The notes beneath the pieces were generated by a model. That model was not told where the DNA came from and searched no databases. It was given only the letters and a program-made list of their open reading frames with translations. From the NCBI RefSeq assembly GCF_050624435.1, contig NC_134539.1, forward strand, positions 42,068,001 through 42,132,000: DNA of 64,000 nt, in the 5' to 3' direction. This stretch comes from Tenrec ecaudatus. Lineage: Eukaryota > Chordata > Mammalia > Afrosoricida > Tenrecidae. Made by a program: the position numbers and the translations under genes. This document shows positions 46,446-58,409 of the stretch, piece after piece. Numbering within the stretch: position 1 is the stretch's first letter; each line of letters starts with the position of its first letter.

Positions 46446-47425
46446 ATGGCATCTGGCTCCTCGAAAACAATGCAATGCAAACAGCCATCAGCCCCAACGA
46501 CCTCAACGACAAAACAGGAGAAACAAAAGGCAATGGCAGAAGATGTCCTGAACATAATGACATATATAGAAGAAGCAGCCATTGAGCTGCCACAGAAAGA
46601 AATTTTCAGAATGCTCCTTGGAGTCATACAGTATATGAGGAAAACAATACAGAAAAAGGATGAAATGACAGAGGAGATAAAGTCAATACACCAAAAGGAA
46701 ATACAAGAGCTTAGGGAGGAGATTTAAAAAACAAGTAGCAGACACACAGACCTCAAGTATCAACTTGTGGAAGCACAGAAGTGACTTGGAGGACAGTCAA
46801 GCAGACTTTAACAAATGCGAACAAACATCTAATAAGATCATCGGAGAAGCTGAAGAAAACTTAAGAGCTATGTCTGATGCTATGAAGCAGAACAACATTA
46901 GAATTATTGGATTACCAGAGGAAGATGCAACAAAGAATTCATCTGCAACAATAGTAAGAGAATTCTTGGAAGAAAATTCCCCAGCTAAATGAATGAAAAC
47001 CAGGTAACCATTCACGAGGCTGAAATAACACAAGCAAGACTGAATCCCAGGAAGCCACCAACGCACATAATAGTTCAACTATCCAACTTTGAGGAAAAGG
47101 AGAAAATCATGACAGCAACTAGGAAAAAACAATCACATATAAAAGTTCCCAAATAAGAATATGCTCAGACCTATCTGCAGAAACTATGAAGAAGAGAGAG
47201 TGGAGTAACATATTCCAAAAATGAAAGGAAAACAACATGAACCTGAGAATATTCTACCCAGCCAAATTATTGATCAAGATAGATGGAGAAGTAAGAGTCT
47301 TCCGAGACAAGGAAAAACTCAAAGAATACATAAGAAGAAAACCAGCCCTACAAAATATCCTTGCCGACCCAGTATGGGCAGAAGAACAACACTCACCAAG
47401 CATAAATAAAGAAACCGCCACATAG
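46446..47425 (+). pseudogene. L1 ORF1 (RNA-binding protein), broken
   Basis: ORF1 encodes the trimeric RNA-binding chaperone of L1 particles. It starts MASGSSKTMQCKQPS. The first 94 codons are open and form the N-terminal part and heptad-rich coiled coil (MRKTIQKKDEMTEEI). An RRM block follows (NNIRIIGLPEED at about 46891), and the C-terminal domain near 47240-47425 (RIFYPAKLLIKIDGEVRVF). A stop at about 46727, one at about 46990 and at least two frame changes separate these blocks. Confidence 0.75.
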
Positions 47426-47569
47426 AAAAACCTCACCCAGAGGGCAACAAATAGAAAACAGGCCCCAAGATAGCATTGGCTTAAGGATGGAAAAAAGTCA
47501 AGAATGATACACACACAGACATGCACAACACATTAATGAGAAAGGAAGGTAGGAAAACACCCAACACAA

Positions 47570-50146
47570 AAGGTATTAGATGACATCACAGAGTCTGCAG
47601 ATGGAGATAATTACCCTGATTATCAATGGCCTGAAATCAAGCATGAAAAGACTGAGGCTAGCAGACTGGCTTAGCAAGCACAACCCATTAATCTGCTGCC
47701 TATAGGAGACACATCTCAAGGCCACAGACGAAAATAGGCTGAGAATCAAAGGCTGGGGAAAGGCATATCAAGCAAAGAGCAATTAAAAAAAAAGGCACGG
47801 GTTGCAATCCTAATCTCAGAGTAAATTAACCTCAAAGTGCAAACCATAATAAGAGATAAGGAGGGACACTATATAATGCTCAAGGGAATGGTAGACAAAG
47901 AACCACTTAAGCATTGCAAACATATATTCCTGAATGAGAGACCCATTGAATACGTCAACCAAACACTCCAAAAGATGAAAAAAAGAAATCACAACCTCAA
48001 TAATTATAGTGGGTGACTTCAATACACCGTTCTCTGAGAAAGATAGATCACAGGGAAAGAAACTCAACAAGGAGGGTGGAGATCTGAACACTACAATTAA
48101 ACGATTTGACCTGAAGATATTTACACAGCTATTCATCCAAATACAAAAAATTCACATTCTTTTCAAGTCTGCATGGCACATATTCAAAGGTAGGCAACAT
48201 GCTGGGGCATAAGGCGAATCTATATAAATTTAAGTACATTGATATCATGCAAACCTCTCTCTCTGACCACTGTGCCATAAGGCTGGAAATCAACAAAAGA
48301 AAGATGAAGAAAACAAGAGCAAACAATTGGAGCATGAATAACTCTCTACTGCAAAAGGAGTGCATACTTCCACATATGGGATATGAAATTAGGAAATTTC
48401 TAGAAACCAACGAGAATGAGAACACAACATACCAAAATTTATGGGACACAGCAAAGGGAGTTATCAGAGAAAGTTTCATAGCAATACATGCACACCTGAG
48501 AAAGGAAGAGAGACTCATGATTGATATGCTGGCACATTATTTACACAACTAGAGCAGAATCAGCAGACAATCCTACTAATAGCAAAAGAAAAGAAATTAT
48601 AAAAAATCAGGGCAGAAATTCAGGAGAGGGAAGATAAGAAAACTGTGGGAAAAATTAATGCTGGTTCTTTGAAAGGATAAACAGAATCGAGAGACCAATG
48701 GTAAATCTAACCAAAGAAAGGAGGAAGCAATTTTCAATTGCAAGAATAAGGAATGAAAGAGGGGACATTACAATAGACCCTAATGAAATCAAAAGGACAA
48801 TTACACAGTACTACGAAGTATTGTACTCCAATGAATTTAACAACTTGGAAGACACGGACAAATTTGTGGAAAAACAATCCCTCCCTAGAGTATCCCCGAT
48901 GGATGTCAAGAATCTCAACAGACCCACAGCAATAGAAGAAATATACAAGGTTATCGAGGGATTACCAACAAACGACTAATCCCCTGGGTCAGATGGCTTC
49001 ACTGGAGAATTCTACCAAGCATTTAGGGAAGAACTAACACCAAGCCTACACAAACTCTTCCAGAACGTAGAAAAAGACGACAAACTCCCAAACACCTTCT
49101 ATGAAGCTAGTATAACTATGATACTCAAACCAGGCAAGGATCCCACAAGAATCGAGAACTACAGAACAATATCCCTAATGAACATCAATGCAAAGATCCT
49201 TAACAAAATATTGGCCAATAGAATACAAAAGTATATCAAACAAATAATTCACCATGACCAAGTGGGATTCATACCAGGGATGCAGGAATGGTTCAACATA
49301 AGAAAGACCATTAATATGATTCATCACATTGACATGAAAAACTATAAGAACCATATGATAATATTGATAGATGCAGAAAAAGCATTCGACAACATCCAAC
49401 ACCAATTCCTATTTAAGACACTTGAGAAGATAGGAATGGAAGGAAAGTTCCGCAAGACAATACAAGCTACATATGAAAAACTAACAGCCAAGTGATAGTC
49501 AATGGAGAAAAGACTAACAAAATCCCACTGAAAAAGGGGACCAGACAAGGATGCCCCTTGTCCCCACTTCTATTTAATATCATGCTGGAGGTTTTAGCTA
49601 ACAGCATAAGGCAAAGAAAAGACATCAAAGGTATTTGTCTGGGGAAGGAAGAGGTGAAACTATCATAATTTGCAGATGATATGATTTTATATATGGAAAA
49701 TCCCTAAAGCTCCACAAGGGGAGTACTGGAAGCAATAGAGGAGTTTGGCAGAGTGGCAGGATACAAGATCAACAAACAGAAGTCCATCGGACTGTTAGAC
49801 ACATCAGATAAGACCACAGAAGAAGAGATCAAAAAGGTGGTACCCTTCACAATAGCCAAACACAAATTGAAATATCTGGGAATATACCTGACTGAACAAA
49901 AGATCTATATGGGGAAACTACAGAACACTATTATAAGAAACCAAGAGTGACCTCAACAAATGGATGAATATCCCATGCTCAATATAGTCAGGATGTCAGT
50001 TCTGCCTAAGGCACTATATAAGTTTAATGCAATCCCAATACAATTACCCTCATCTTTCTTCAAAGAAATGGAAAAATTGATTACCAACTTCATATGGAGA
50101 GGGAAGAAGCCCAGAATTAGCAAAGAACTCCTCAAGAAGAAGGACA
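47570..50146 (+). pseudogene. L1 ORF2 (endonuclease-reverse transcriptase), broken
   Basis: The endonuclease part is visible at 47570-48290 (VGDFNTPFSEKDRS in one frame, MLGHKANLYKFK and TSLSDHCAIRLEINKRKMK in another). The reverse transcriptase spans 48700-49950: [67 protein letters not shown] and FADDMILYM at about 49671, which has a stop just before it. The thumb part (KHKLKYLGIYLT) and LPKALYKFNAIPIQLP follow. The C-terminus is lost in the deletion at 50147. Confidence 0.8.
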
Positions 50147-50727
50147 CAGTCAGGGTGCAGTGTAACAATGAGGAAACATACAACTTTCCTCTAGTTCTCG
50201 AATGTTTTCTCCACCCCACTATCATGATCCCAATTCTACCTGACAAATCAGGCTGGATCAGAGGATGCACACTGGTACAGATAGGAACTGGAAACACAGG
50301 GAATCCAGGACAGATGAACCCCTCAGGACCAGTGGTGAGAGTGGCAATACTGGGAGGGTGGAGGGAGGATGGAGTGGAAAGAGGGCACACATTACAAGGA
50401 GCTACATATAACTTCCTTCCTGGGGGGACGGACTGCGGAGAAGTGGGTGAAGGCAGACGTCAGATGGTATAAGATATCACAAAATAATAATAATTTATAA
50501 ATTATCAAGAGTTCATGGGGGAGGGGGAGCAAGGAGGGAGGAGAAAATGAGGAGCTGATGCTAAGGGCTCAAGCAGAAAGCATATGTTTTGAGAATGATG
50601 AGGGCAATGAATGTACAAATGTGCTTGACACAATGGATGGATGGATGGATGGATTGAGATAAGAGTTGTATGAACCCACAATAAAATGATTTTTAAAGTA
50701 ATTCATGCATGTCTTCAAAACCAAAAT

Positions 50728-50830
50728 AACAAACTCACTGCCATCAATTTGATTTCGACACTTATAGGGCAGAGCAGACAACAATTCTTTCAGGTAACGG
50801 TGAGAGTCCACTCCACTTCTAGGTGTATAC
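50728..50830 (-). repeat. AfroSINE fragment
   Basis: The reversed body 'caaactcactgccatcaatt' with 'acttatagggcagagcag' follows within 30 bases of the L1 3' end. Confidence 0.6.
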
Positions 50831-51014
50831 ACTCTTGAAATCCAGGACACAGACCTCAAAGGGATCTATAGATAGAATTCAGGGACTATGGTAACTTAGT
50901 TGAAGTTACCCACTTCTAACTGAAATTAAGCATTTTCTTTCATTATCATTGTAGAAAACAAGTACCAATGCCTATTATTAGCAGGACCTGTGATTCTTTT
51001 TGACCAATAAAAAT

Positions 51015-51209
51015 AAAACTCTCACTGTCATCGAGTGACTCATTGAAACCCTATAGGGCAAGGTAGAATTACCCTTGTGAATTTCCAAGACTGTAACTCT
51101 TTATGAGAATAGAAAGCCTGTTTTTCTCCCACTGCATGGCTAGTGGTTTTTAACTGCTGACCCTGTGGTTAGCAGCCCAACATATAACCACTATACCACC
51201 AGGGCTCCT
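51015..51209 (-). repeat. AfroSINE, near-complete
   Basis: Reversed: 'ctcactgtcatcgagtgac', 'accctatagggcaaggtaga', 'aagactgtaactctttatg', 'tttctcccactgcatggc', 'gaccctgtggttagcagccc' and the tRNA-like head 'accactataccaccagggct'. Confidence 0.85.
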
Positions 51210-51409
51210 AATAAAAATCAAAGTTATCGTTAACTTCCAGGGCAGTTTTTGCAAATATATTTAAATATTTTATACACATCACTACTTCAAAATTATTATA
51301 TCGTTATGCCCCCATTATATCTTGTTACTTAGTACTTTAACAACATGCCTATTTCTTTATGGAGCATTTGATTTTATATTTTGATGTAAATTTGTTGCTG
51401 TTTTTATTG

Positions 51410-51585
51410 TTGTTGTGTACCCTTGAATCAATTCGGGCTCAGAGTGATCTTATATGGCTGAAGAGATCTACTCCTATAATGTTTCCTAGGCTGCAATCTT
51501 TGTGAAACTGCTGGTGGGTTTAAACCATGGACCATTTAATTAGCAGCTGAATATTTAACCCTCGACCCACCAAGACTCCTTTCTA
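51410..51585 (-). repeat. AfroSINE, diverged
   Basis: Reversed: 'ccttgaatcaattcgggctc', 'agcagctgaatatttaaccc' and 'gacccaccaagactcc' mark body and head. It is clearly older than the copy just before it. Confidence 0.7.
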
Positions 51586-51991
51586 TGATGCTAGTTCAAT
51601 ATAACTGATTTTCTTTGTAACCATATATATTAATTAAACACTTTTAAAATGCAGGGCAACTGATGATTGTATAGCCCACCTGATGGGATGAACAACATAA
51701 CTGTATGGGAAAGGAGGGGTATATTGGAATGAGTAAGCTATATAAATAAAAAGGTTATTTTTAAGGGAAAATGAAATTCTGTAGTAGATCAGAAGGGAGA
51801 TACCAGTACTACTGCCATGCCATCTTAGAGAACAACTATTCCAAAAAGAGAAAACAGAAAATTACATAAAGGATACCTCTAGAATTGCCTAAAAGTTTTC
51901 ATTCTATTGTGAGAAAATATATACCATACTTTGGGGCAAAGAATTTGGTGACTGATAGTAATTTGGTGACATTAAGCCATAAAATAGCCTA

Positions 51992-52583
51992 TGTTAGAGT
52001 TCTCCAGAGAAACAAAACCAGGACACTTATGATTATATGTATATACAAAAAAAGAGGATAGATATATACAGCATGAAGGAATATAACAGCTAATTAGTCC
52101 ACACGGCAGTACAGAAGACTCACTTCAACTCACTTCCATGGAACAGTTAATATACTGGAAGTCCTCCAACTCAGGAGGGCCACTGGGTCCAAGGCCAAGG
52201 AAGCAGACAGGTGAATCTTCCATAGAGCAATGCAGGCAGTCCAGCCACAGCAGGGCTGGTCACCAAAAGTCACAAGATGACAAGATCTGACAGTCCCAAG
52301 CTCAAGCGATATATACACCAGCAGCGTGGTGAAGCAGGTCTCGAAGGAACCTCAAGCTCTAGCGACACAATCCATGGGTTGGCAGTCCCACAGGTAGGGT
52401 AGCTTACAAATTGAGGCAGAGAACTAGCAGCCGCATGCCGGTTCAATTACCAGAGAGTAAGAGACAGAGAGAGACGTGGGGCTTGCCGAGACATTTTTCT
52501 CTGTGCCCTCCAGTCAAACTGTGACCTTATGAGTCCCAGATGCTCCTATTGGCTAGGTTGAAACAATAAACCTACCTATCACA
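51992..52583 (-). mobile_element. Solo LTR, ERVL-like, reversed
   Basis: It opens 'tgttagagttctccagagaa' (the reversed tail of an ERVL-type LTR) and closes 'aacctacctatcaca'. It is about 590 bases with no viral gene beside it. It shares its edge pattern and parts of its middle with the LTR at 23229-24232 read in reverse, so both probably belong to one family. Confidence 0.6.
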
Positions 52584-52585
52584 TA

Positions 52586-52775
52586 GCCCTAGTGACACCA
52601 TAGGGCTGTTGAACTGCCAACCAAAAGTTTGAACCCCTGCAGGGGAAAGATGAGGCAGTCTGTTCAATAAAGATTTAACAATAAAAAGAGATTTACAGGC
52701 TCAGGGATTCTGGGGGATAGTTCTACTTTGTCCTATAGGATTGCTATCGTTAGAGTTGGCTCAATATCTCCTAAA
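52586..52775 (+). repeat. AfroSINE, diverged
   Basis: Forward: 'ctagtgacaccatagggctg', 'aagtttgaacccctgcaggg', 'ctttgtcctataggattgct' and 'agagttggctcaatatc'. It abuts the LTR before it and contains a short A/T-rich insert in the middle. Confidence 0.65.
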
Positions 52776-53075
52776 AGGAACAACAACAAATGTTCGGTAT
52801 AAAAAAAATATTTAAATAAACTAAAAAGGAATGGAAGAAAAAACATATTACTTAAGATTATAGAGTTAAGTCAAATAACAGTGGCCAAACTAGAAGATGA
52901 TTTCTTGTGTATAAGACGTCCAATGATGGGCAAGCAAGGCCTACAGGTATTCCAGGTATTGCACTTCCTGTAAGAAACCTAGACTTATCTCTCGTTCACA
53001 TAAGTCACTTTATAGTCCAGTACATCCACATGCACACAAGCAGAAAGGAGGAAGAGACAAAGATGGAACTAATTC

Positions 53076-54751
53076 TTTAATACTTATCATATAAATATAT
53101 ATACATAGATCTATTTCCCTATCATTGTTATGAATATGTTTACATATGTACATGCCTGTATTTAGACCTCTATAAACGTCCTTTGCCTCCTTGTTCTTTC
53201 CTCTGTTTCCTTTTCCTTTCCTTTGTCCCACTATCATGTTTGCCCTTCATTCGGGTTTCAGTAATTCCTCTCAGCTACATTGCCCTTGATCAAGCCCTAC
53301 CGGGCATCCTACACCCTCCTCCCATCGATTTTAGATCACCTGCTCTTTCCTTGTCCTTGGGTTTGTTGGCACTCCCCTTCCTTTCCCACACCTTTCCCTC
53401 TCCCATGTTCTCCTGGAATAGTCGGTCCCATTGTTTTCTTCTCCAGATCGGTTATCCCATCTATCTTATCTAGATAGATATTCAGGGAGAACAATAAGCA
53501 CAAAAACAAGACAAAGAAAACAAAAAACTAAATATCAACAGCAAAAAAAGAAAAGCCAATGAATAGTTCCAGGTCTGTTTGTTGACCTTTGTGAGTGTTC
53601 TCTGGCTGAGTTAGATGGGGTGCTACAACCAGGCCCCAAAGGATATTTTTGGTATTTCTCGGGGACTTCATGGCTTTTCTGCCCTTGCTGCTCTGTTGCA
53701 TGCCTTTAGTGTTTTGCCCCCTATGGTGGGGTCAGATCAGGCACAATTATCTCTAGTATTTTCCCCAGTAGTGCTATGGGTCAGTGAGGGACATCATGTC
53801 TCATGGTGGGGCCTCTACTCAAGTACTCCCTCAATGCAAGAACACTTTGTTCTAATAACCTGGCATTCTGTGATGCTTACCTTCCTGACACATTCACTGA
53901 AGACAAAATGGGTACATAAGCACATGTGGTGAAGAAAGCTGATGGTGTTCGACTATCAAAAGCTATAGCATCTGGGGTCTTAAAGGCTTGAAGACAAGCA
54001 AGAGGCCATCTAGCTGAGAAGCAATAAAACCACATGGAAGAAGCACACCAGCCTGCATGAGGTGTTTTGGGATCAGGTATCAGCCATCAAAGACCCAATA
54101 CAAAAATTCATATTGATGTGAATTGGGGGGAGGGGGGCCGAGTGGGGACTCAAATCCCATCTGTAGACAAATGAACATATCCTTACAGGGGTTCACAAGG
54201 AAGAGATGAGCCAGTCAGAGTGCAGTAAAGCACTGACGAAACATACAATTTTCCTCTAGTTCTTTAATGCTTCCTTTCCCCCACTATCATGACCCCAATT
54301 CTACCTTACAAATCTGATTAGACCAGAGGATGTACACTGGTAGAGATAAGAGCTAGCAACACTGGGAATCCAGGAAAGATAAACTCCTCAGGACCAATAA
54401 TGAGAGGAGGGACACCAGGAGGGGATGGGGAGGGGAGAAAGAGGGAACTGATCACAATAATAGACATATAACCCCCTCCCAAGAGGACGGACAACAGAAA
54501 AGTAGGTGAAGGGAGACAGTGGTTGGTGTAAGACATGAAAAAATAATAATTCATAAATTTATCAAGGGTTCATGAGTGAGGAAGGGTGGAGCGGGGTGGG
54601 AATGAGCTGATAGCAAGGGCTCAAGTAGAAAAAAAATGTTTTGAAAACTATGATGGCAACATATTACAAAAGTGCTTGACACAATGGATGTATGTATGGA
54701 TTGTGATAAAAGCTCTCAGAGCCTCCAATAAAATTATTTTTTAAGTGGGGG
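53076..54751 (+). mobile_element. Twin-primed L1: 5' part inverted
   Basis: 53079-53810 is L1 3' UTR in reverse orientation (for example 'cttatctagatagatattc', 'accaggccccaaaggatat'). From 53812 ('cctctactcaagtactccc') to 54745 the next part of the same UTR runs forward to a poly(A) signal. The two parts meet in the element with only about 25 bases missing, so this is one insertion with a 5' inversion. A flanking duplication 'actaattc' lies at 53068-53075 and 54752-54759. Confidence 0.88.
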
Positions 54752-55019
54752 ACTAATTCCTCCACCACTTTAAGGTCACTTATGGGAAGTCACAAATGCA
54801 TTGGCACTTGCAGCCCATTGGACATGACTTAGTCCCACGGCCACATCAAACAAGACAAGAACTTTCCCTACTGAAAAACAACAACAAAAAAGGAACTTTA
54901 AGAATGCATAGTGAGAAACAGTTAACAACTTCTGCTACTGCACATTACTTCTTTCATTCTCCCCTATCCTACTGCATTTTTCTGCATTGCATGTCCAGCC
55001 CCTGGTCTATCTCCTGAGT

Positions 55020-55200
55020 CCTGGGTGGGTATAGGCAGCACCCTCAACTGCTAACCAAGAGGTCCACTCATAGGGGTTACAGGATAGACGACCTGGGGCT
55101 CTATTCCCCAAAGTCAGCCATTGGAGACCCTATGAAACAGAGTTCTGCTCAAACACATGTGGGGGAATCAGAATGGACACCCCAACAATGGAGGAGATCT
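55020..55200 (+). repeat. AfroSINE
   Basis: Forward: 'gggtgggtataggcagcacc' and 'caactgctaaccaagaggtc' form the tRNA-like head. 'gagaccctatgaaacagagt' and 'gggaatcagaatggacac' form the body. Confidence 0.65.
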
Positions 55201-55617
55201 TGGGTTGTGATTTTTTTCTCTCTTCTTTAATTCTTTTTTTCACCAACTTAAATGATAAATTTCAAGAGGTGAAGGACTTTGTCTTTTGTTCACCATTGTA
55301 CACAGTTTCTGGAAAAGTGCCTGGTGATGACAAAAACAATTGATGTGTTGAATTTGTGAAGAAATCGTTAATCTCAGGGAAACAAACAAAAAGCCCAAAG
55401 CGTATAAAAAAAATCATCGTTTAGCTTTACTTGATTAGGGATAGATGAGACGTCTCTGGAAAAACTGGTGCATCCCTTCTGAAATTACCAACTTTAAAAG
55501 GATTCCCTTCCCTTCTTTTGAAGAGATAGATTTAGGTGAAGTATTGTAATAATCACTTATGCCTAATAATGGAAGCAATATTACTTCAAGGGTTTCTATC
55601 ACATCATTATTTTGTTC

Positions 55618-56154
55618 GTCTGGGATGACTAGAGAAACAAATCCAGAGAGACTCATATTTATATGTGGAAGAGCTTTATATACAAGAGCAACTGAATATT
55701 GAGAAAACATCCCAGTCTAGTCCCCATTAAGTCCATAAGTCTGAGATTAGCTAATATGTCTGATACCAATCTATAAAATCCTTTTCTGACTCACAAAACA
55801 CATGCAATGACACTGAATGCAGGAAGATCACATGCCAGTGGGTGCAAAGTCTTTTGGATCCAGTGGCAATAGAACCATCTCAGAGCTGGCAGGGTTTTCC
55901 CCATGGCTCCCATAGGGCTTCTCCAGCTGCCAGGGCATAGCGTCATGTGTCCTGTCAGTAGAACTTTTCTCAGGGAGTGAGCAGGGAGAGAGAAGTGTCT
56001 CCCACCTCCAAGGAGATACTGCAGTTCCCAGAATCCTCAAGAGAAGACCATGCCCATACAGAGACCTCATTGGTTATATATTGATTGAATGGCCAGACAC
56101 CACCCCTTCATTCACAATCCTCTGAAATTGACATCAGATTATGTAACTACCACA
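55618..56154 (-). mobile_element. Solo LTR, ERVL-like, reversed
   Basis: It opens with a 'gggatgactagagaaacaaa' block, includes 'aacacatgcaatgacactga' and 'aagatcacatgccagtgggt', and closes 'gtaactaccaca'. It is about 540 bases, a fossil without internal viral sequence. The middle differs from the LTR at 51992-52583, so it is another subfamily. Confidence 0.5.
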
Positions 56155-56714
56155 AGTATTAATTAGAATAGTAAAACATTGAGACTATATGTCAGTAATG
56201 TGACTAACAAAGAATGTGACAAATGATGTAACCATTGTTAGATGTGGGAAGGGAAGTGTATTTGGGGGGAATGGTACGCAAGACACTGAAATCCTAGAAC
56301 TTAGTAGATACTCAATATAACTGAAAAAAATCAAGAAGAAGAATGAGTCTATTATTTAGGATTATAAAATTTTTAAAAATACTTTAAATATATTGAACGT
56401 AGTTATTCTAAGGACCAGGAATCAGGGATAGGAAGTATTGTATCAAATTTCTGCTGTTTTGCTTTAAGACTTAGAAAATGACATCATTTCAAACTATGCA
56501 TGTTTACATCTGGCTTTTAAATTTTTCACTTGGGGCCCTCATTCCTTTGAGTTCCTGGTATATTTAAGCTTTATTAGGAGCATTCTTAGGAGCTTTTCAA
56601 AGTCATGCTGGAATTGGCAATGGGATTTGAGAATGCACTTAATACAAATAATGAAGGCCGAGTTGGTTGGCATTTGCCACATGTACACAAGCTGTCCAGT
56701 CCCTGGACTATATC

Positions 56715-56850
56715 CTCCAAAAATCCAAACTCACTGGTAGCCAATCCATTCTGACTCAGAGCAACCTTACTTGACCTTTAAACCGGTCCTGCCATGACCC
56801 ACAAAGCAAAACGGTAAAGAACCCCAGATTTTACAATTTCTGCACACTAC
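56715..56850 (-). repeat. AfroSINE fragment
   Basis: Reversed: 'atccaaactcactggtagcc' and 'cattctgactcagagcaacc'. The rest fades into unrecognised DNA. Confidence 0.5.
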
Positions 56851-57344
56851 CCTGGGCAGGAAAATTCCAGGTTGAAGCACTGGTATGGCAGACTTGAAAG
56901 AGGCAGAGAGGACCTTCGAGGAGCCTCCTGCATTAGACGGGACTACTGATGGGGCTGTGGCACCTTCACACAGCATTCAAAGCAACCTGCTCTGAGGCCA
57001 TCTTTGCACGGGGAGCCACTGTCTTTGAGTGGGACTCCAAGGACAAGACGCTTGGTTGCTATACAGTACACTGGCATCCTTCTGGAACAGGGAGATTGTG
57101 TTTCTGGCAAGTCTTTGACCCATTGTGTTCTCCTGTTTGGGTTCCCTTTCCGATTCACTGGAACTTTAAAAAATTCGAATCTTTTCCAGTGACACTTACA
57201 TGCCAGGACTGAGTCAGGCAGAATCAGTTCAAAGTCCTGCCAAATTCCTACACACGTGAACAGGATCTTGTTTGCAATCCATTTGTTATCTAGGGACTGC
57301 CTGTATTACACCCTATCTCACTTATTCACATTCACACACAAAAA

Positions 57345-57480
57345 TACCAAGCTCGTCGTTATTGCCGTGAGGTTGATTCTAATTTACCGAGGCCGCATTT
57401 GCTACAGAGTAGACTTCAGCCCTATGGGTTTCCTTGGCTACACAGCAACCAGCCAGACCTTTCTCCCCGGGGCCTGCTGA
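57345..57480 (-). repeat. AfroSINE fragment
   Basis: Reversed: 'cgttattgccgtgaggttga', 'gctacagagtagacttcagc' and 'cctatgggtttccttggcta'. The tRNA-like head is missing. Confidence 0.65.
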
Positions 57481-57524
57481 TGGAAGTGGATCCTTTCATC
57501 AAAAAGCAACCCATTTGTACCATT

Positions 57525-57715
57525 CAACTTCCCTACGAGTCAGTTAGTTCTGACTCAGAGTCATCCTATAGGACAGAGTAGAGCTACCTCTGTGGATTTC
57601 AGAGATTAACTCCATGCAGGTAGAAAGTCTTATCTTTCTTCCACAGAGAATCTGGTGGTTTTGAACTGCTGACCCTGTGGTTAGCAACCAACGAGTAACC
57701 CACTTGGCCAAAGGG
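57525..57715 (-). repeat. AfroSINE
   Basis: Reversed: 'ctgactcagagtcatcctat', 'aggacagagtagagctacc', 'agaatctggtggttttgaac' and 'gaccctgtggttagcaacc'. It is near-complete and follows the previous copy closely. Confidence 0.8.
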
Positions 57716-58087
57716 GAATGGAGTCACAATGAATCCGCAGTGACTCCATGGCAGTGAGTTTGCACCAGCCAGCATGCAGGATCCCTGTCCAGGACAACCA
57801 CCAGGGATTACAAATCATCCTCCCTCCAAAACACTCCCTAGTTTTGTGTGCACACATCCAATCTCCAGACACCCACCCCTCTCCATGGACATACAAACAT
57901 GCATGGACTCCCACACAGCAACCCATTTTAGGCAACTGCCGCTGAAGCACATGCGGTGGTGGCTGCATAACGGGACGGATCTCAGCATTTGAGTGAATTC
58001 TGATACCCTTTCGGACACAGGAGGCAACGAATCTGGAGCAACTGAAAGGTGACCAGCAGGTCCCGTGACACAAAAACGCTCTTCACT

Positions 58088-58256
58088 CAGGTCCTAGAAG
58101 CCAACAGGTCTGGTCTTGAGGCCACGCCTCCTCGGTCGGGGGCGGGGCTCCCTCCTCGAGGCCCCACCCACAGGTCCTAGAAGCCAACGGCAAGTCTGGT
58201 CTTGAGGCCACGCCTCCCAGGTCATGGGCGGGGCTCCCTCCTCGAGGCCCCGCCCG
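58088..58256 (+). promoter_or_regulatory. Duplicated GC-box module upstream of NIPSNAP3
   Basis: Two tandem copies of an 83-86 base module (58088-58170 and 58171-58256), both opening 'caggtcctagaagccaac' and holding 'ggccacgcctcc', 'gggcggggctccctcctcga' and 'ggcccc[ag]ccc'. Each has a GC box of the kind bound by Sp1/KLF factors in one orientation and CACCC/CGCCC elements in the other. The array ends about 95 bases before the start codon, so it should lie in the core or proximal promoter. Confidence 0.8.
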
Positions 58257-58349
58257 CAGGCTGCGTCCGCGGCGAGTGCAGTCGCGGTCCAGGAGTCCGG
58301 GAAAGGCCGCTGGCGGGCTGCCCGTGTCCGCAGCGCTGGAAGCTTCGCC

Positions 58350-58409
58350 ATGCTCGCCCTCCGAAGCCGCCTGAGCAGGGTTCTGGCCGCGCGGCCGGCC
58401 GCGCTTCAG
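58350..58409 (+). CDS. NIPSNAP3A: NIPSNAP3 exon 1 coding part
   Basis: Twenty codons from an ATG in fair Kozak context ('cttcgccatgc') to 'gcgcttcag', followed by donor 'gtagga'. The phase at the end is 0. It lies inside the CpG island, with GC-rich 5' UTR before it. Confidence 0.9.

Larger units (their letters stand above)
45543..50700 (+). mobile_element. Long L1 with 5' UTR, ORF1, ORF2 and 3' UTR; internal deletion
   Basis: A 5.2 kb L1 with both ends. The 5' UTR opens 'ggggtcttcgggaagatggt' and runs to about 46445. ORF1 and ORF2 follow with several stops and frameshifts, so it is dead. At about 50147 ORF2 jumps from thumb-region code straight into the middle of the 3' UTR ('cagtcagggtgcagtgtaac'), so the ORF2 C-terminus and the first 1.2 kb of the 3' UTR are absent. 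The 3' end has the expected blocks ('acagggaatccaggacag', 'aataataatttataaattat'), an ATGG array near 50637 and 'aataaaatgatttttaaag'. No clear target-site duplication is visible. Confidence 0.88.
50701..58080. other. Gene-free region upstream of NIPSNAP3
   Basis: No host gene is seen. Most of it is repeats listed separately. Stretches where I recognise nothing are 50850-51010, 51590-51990, 52780-53065, 54760-55015, 55210-55615, 56160-56710, 56860-57340 and 57725-58080. Confidence 0.6.

Noticed and set aside
49960-50472. 170-codon open frame on the + strand
   Set aside because: It is the end of L1 ORF2 run on into the 3' UTR across the deletion junction, so not a new gene.
52586-52775. tRNA genes suggested by tRNA-like heads here and in other AfroSINEs
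   Set aside because: The heads are diverged and embedded in SINE bodies; none folds by eye into a full tRNA with intact arms.
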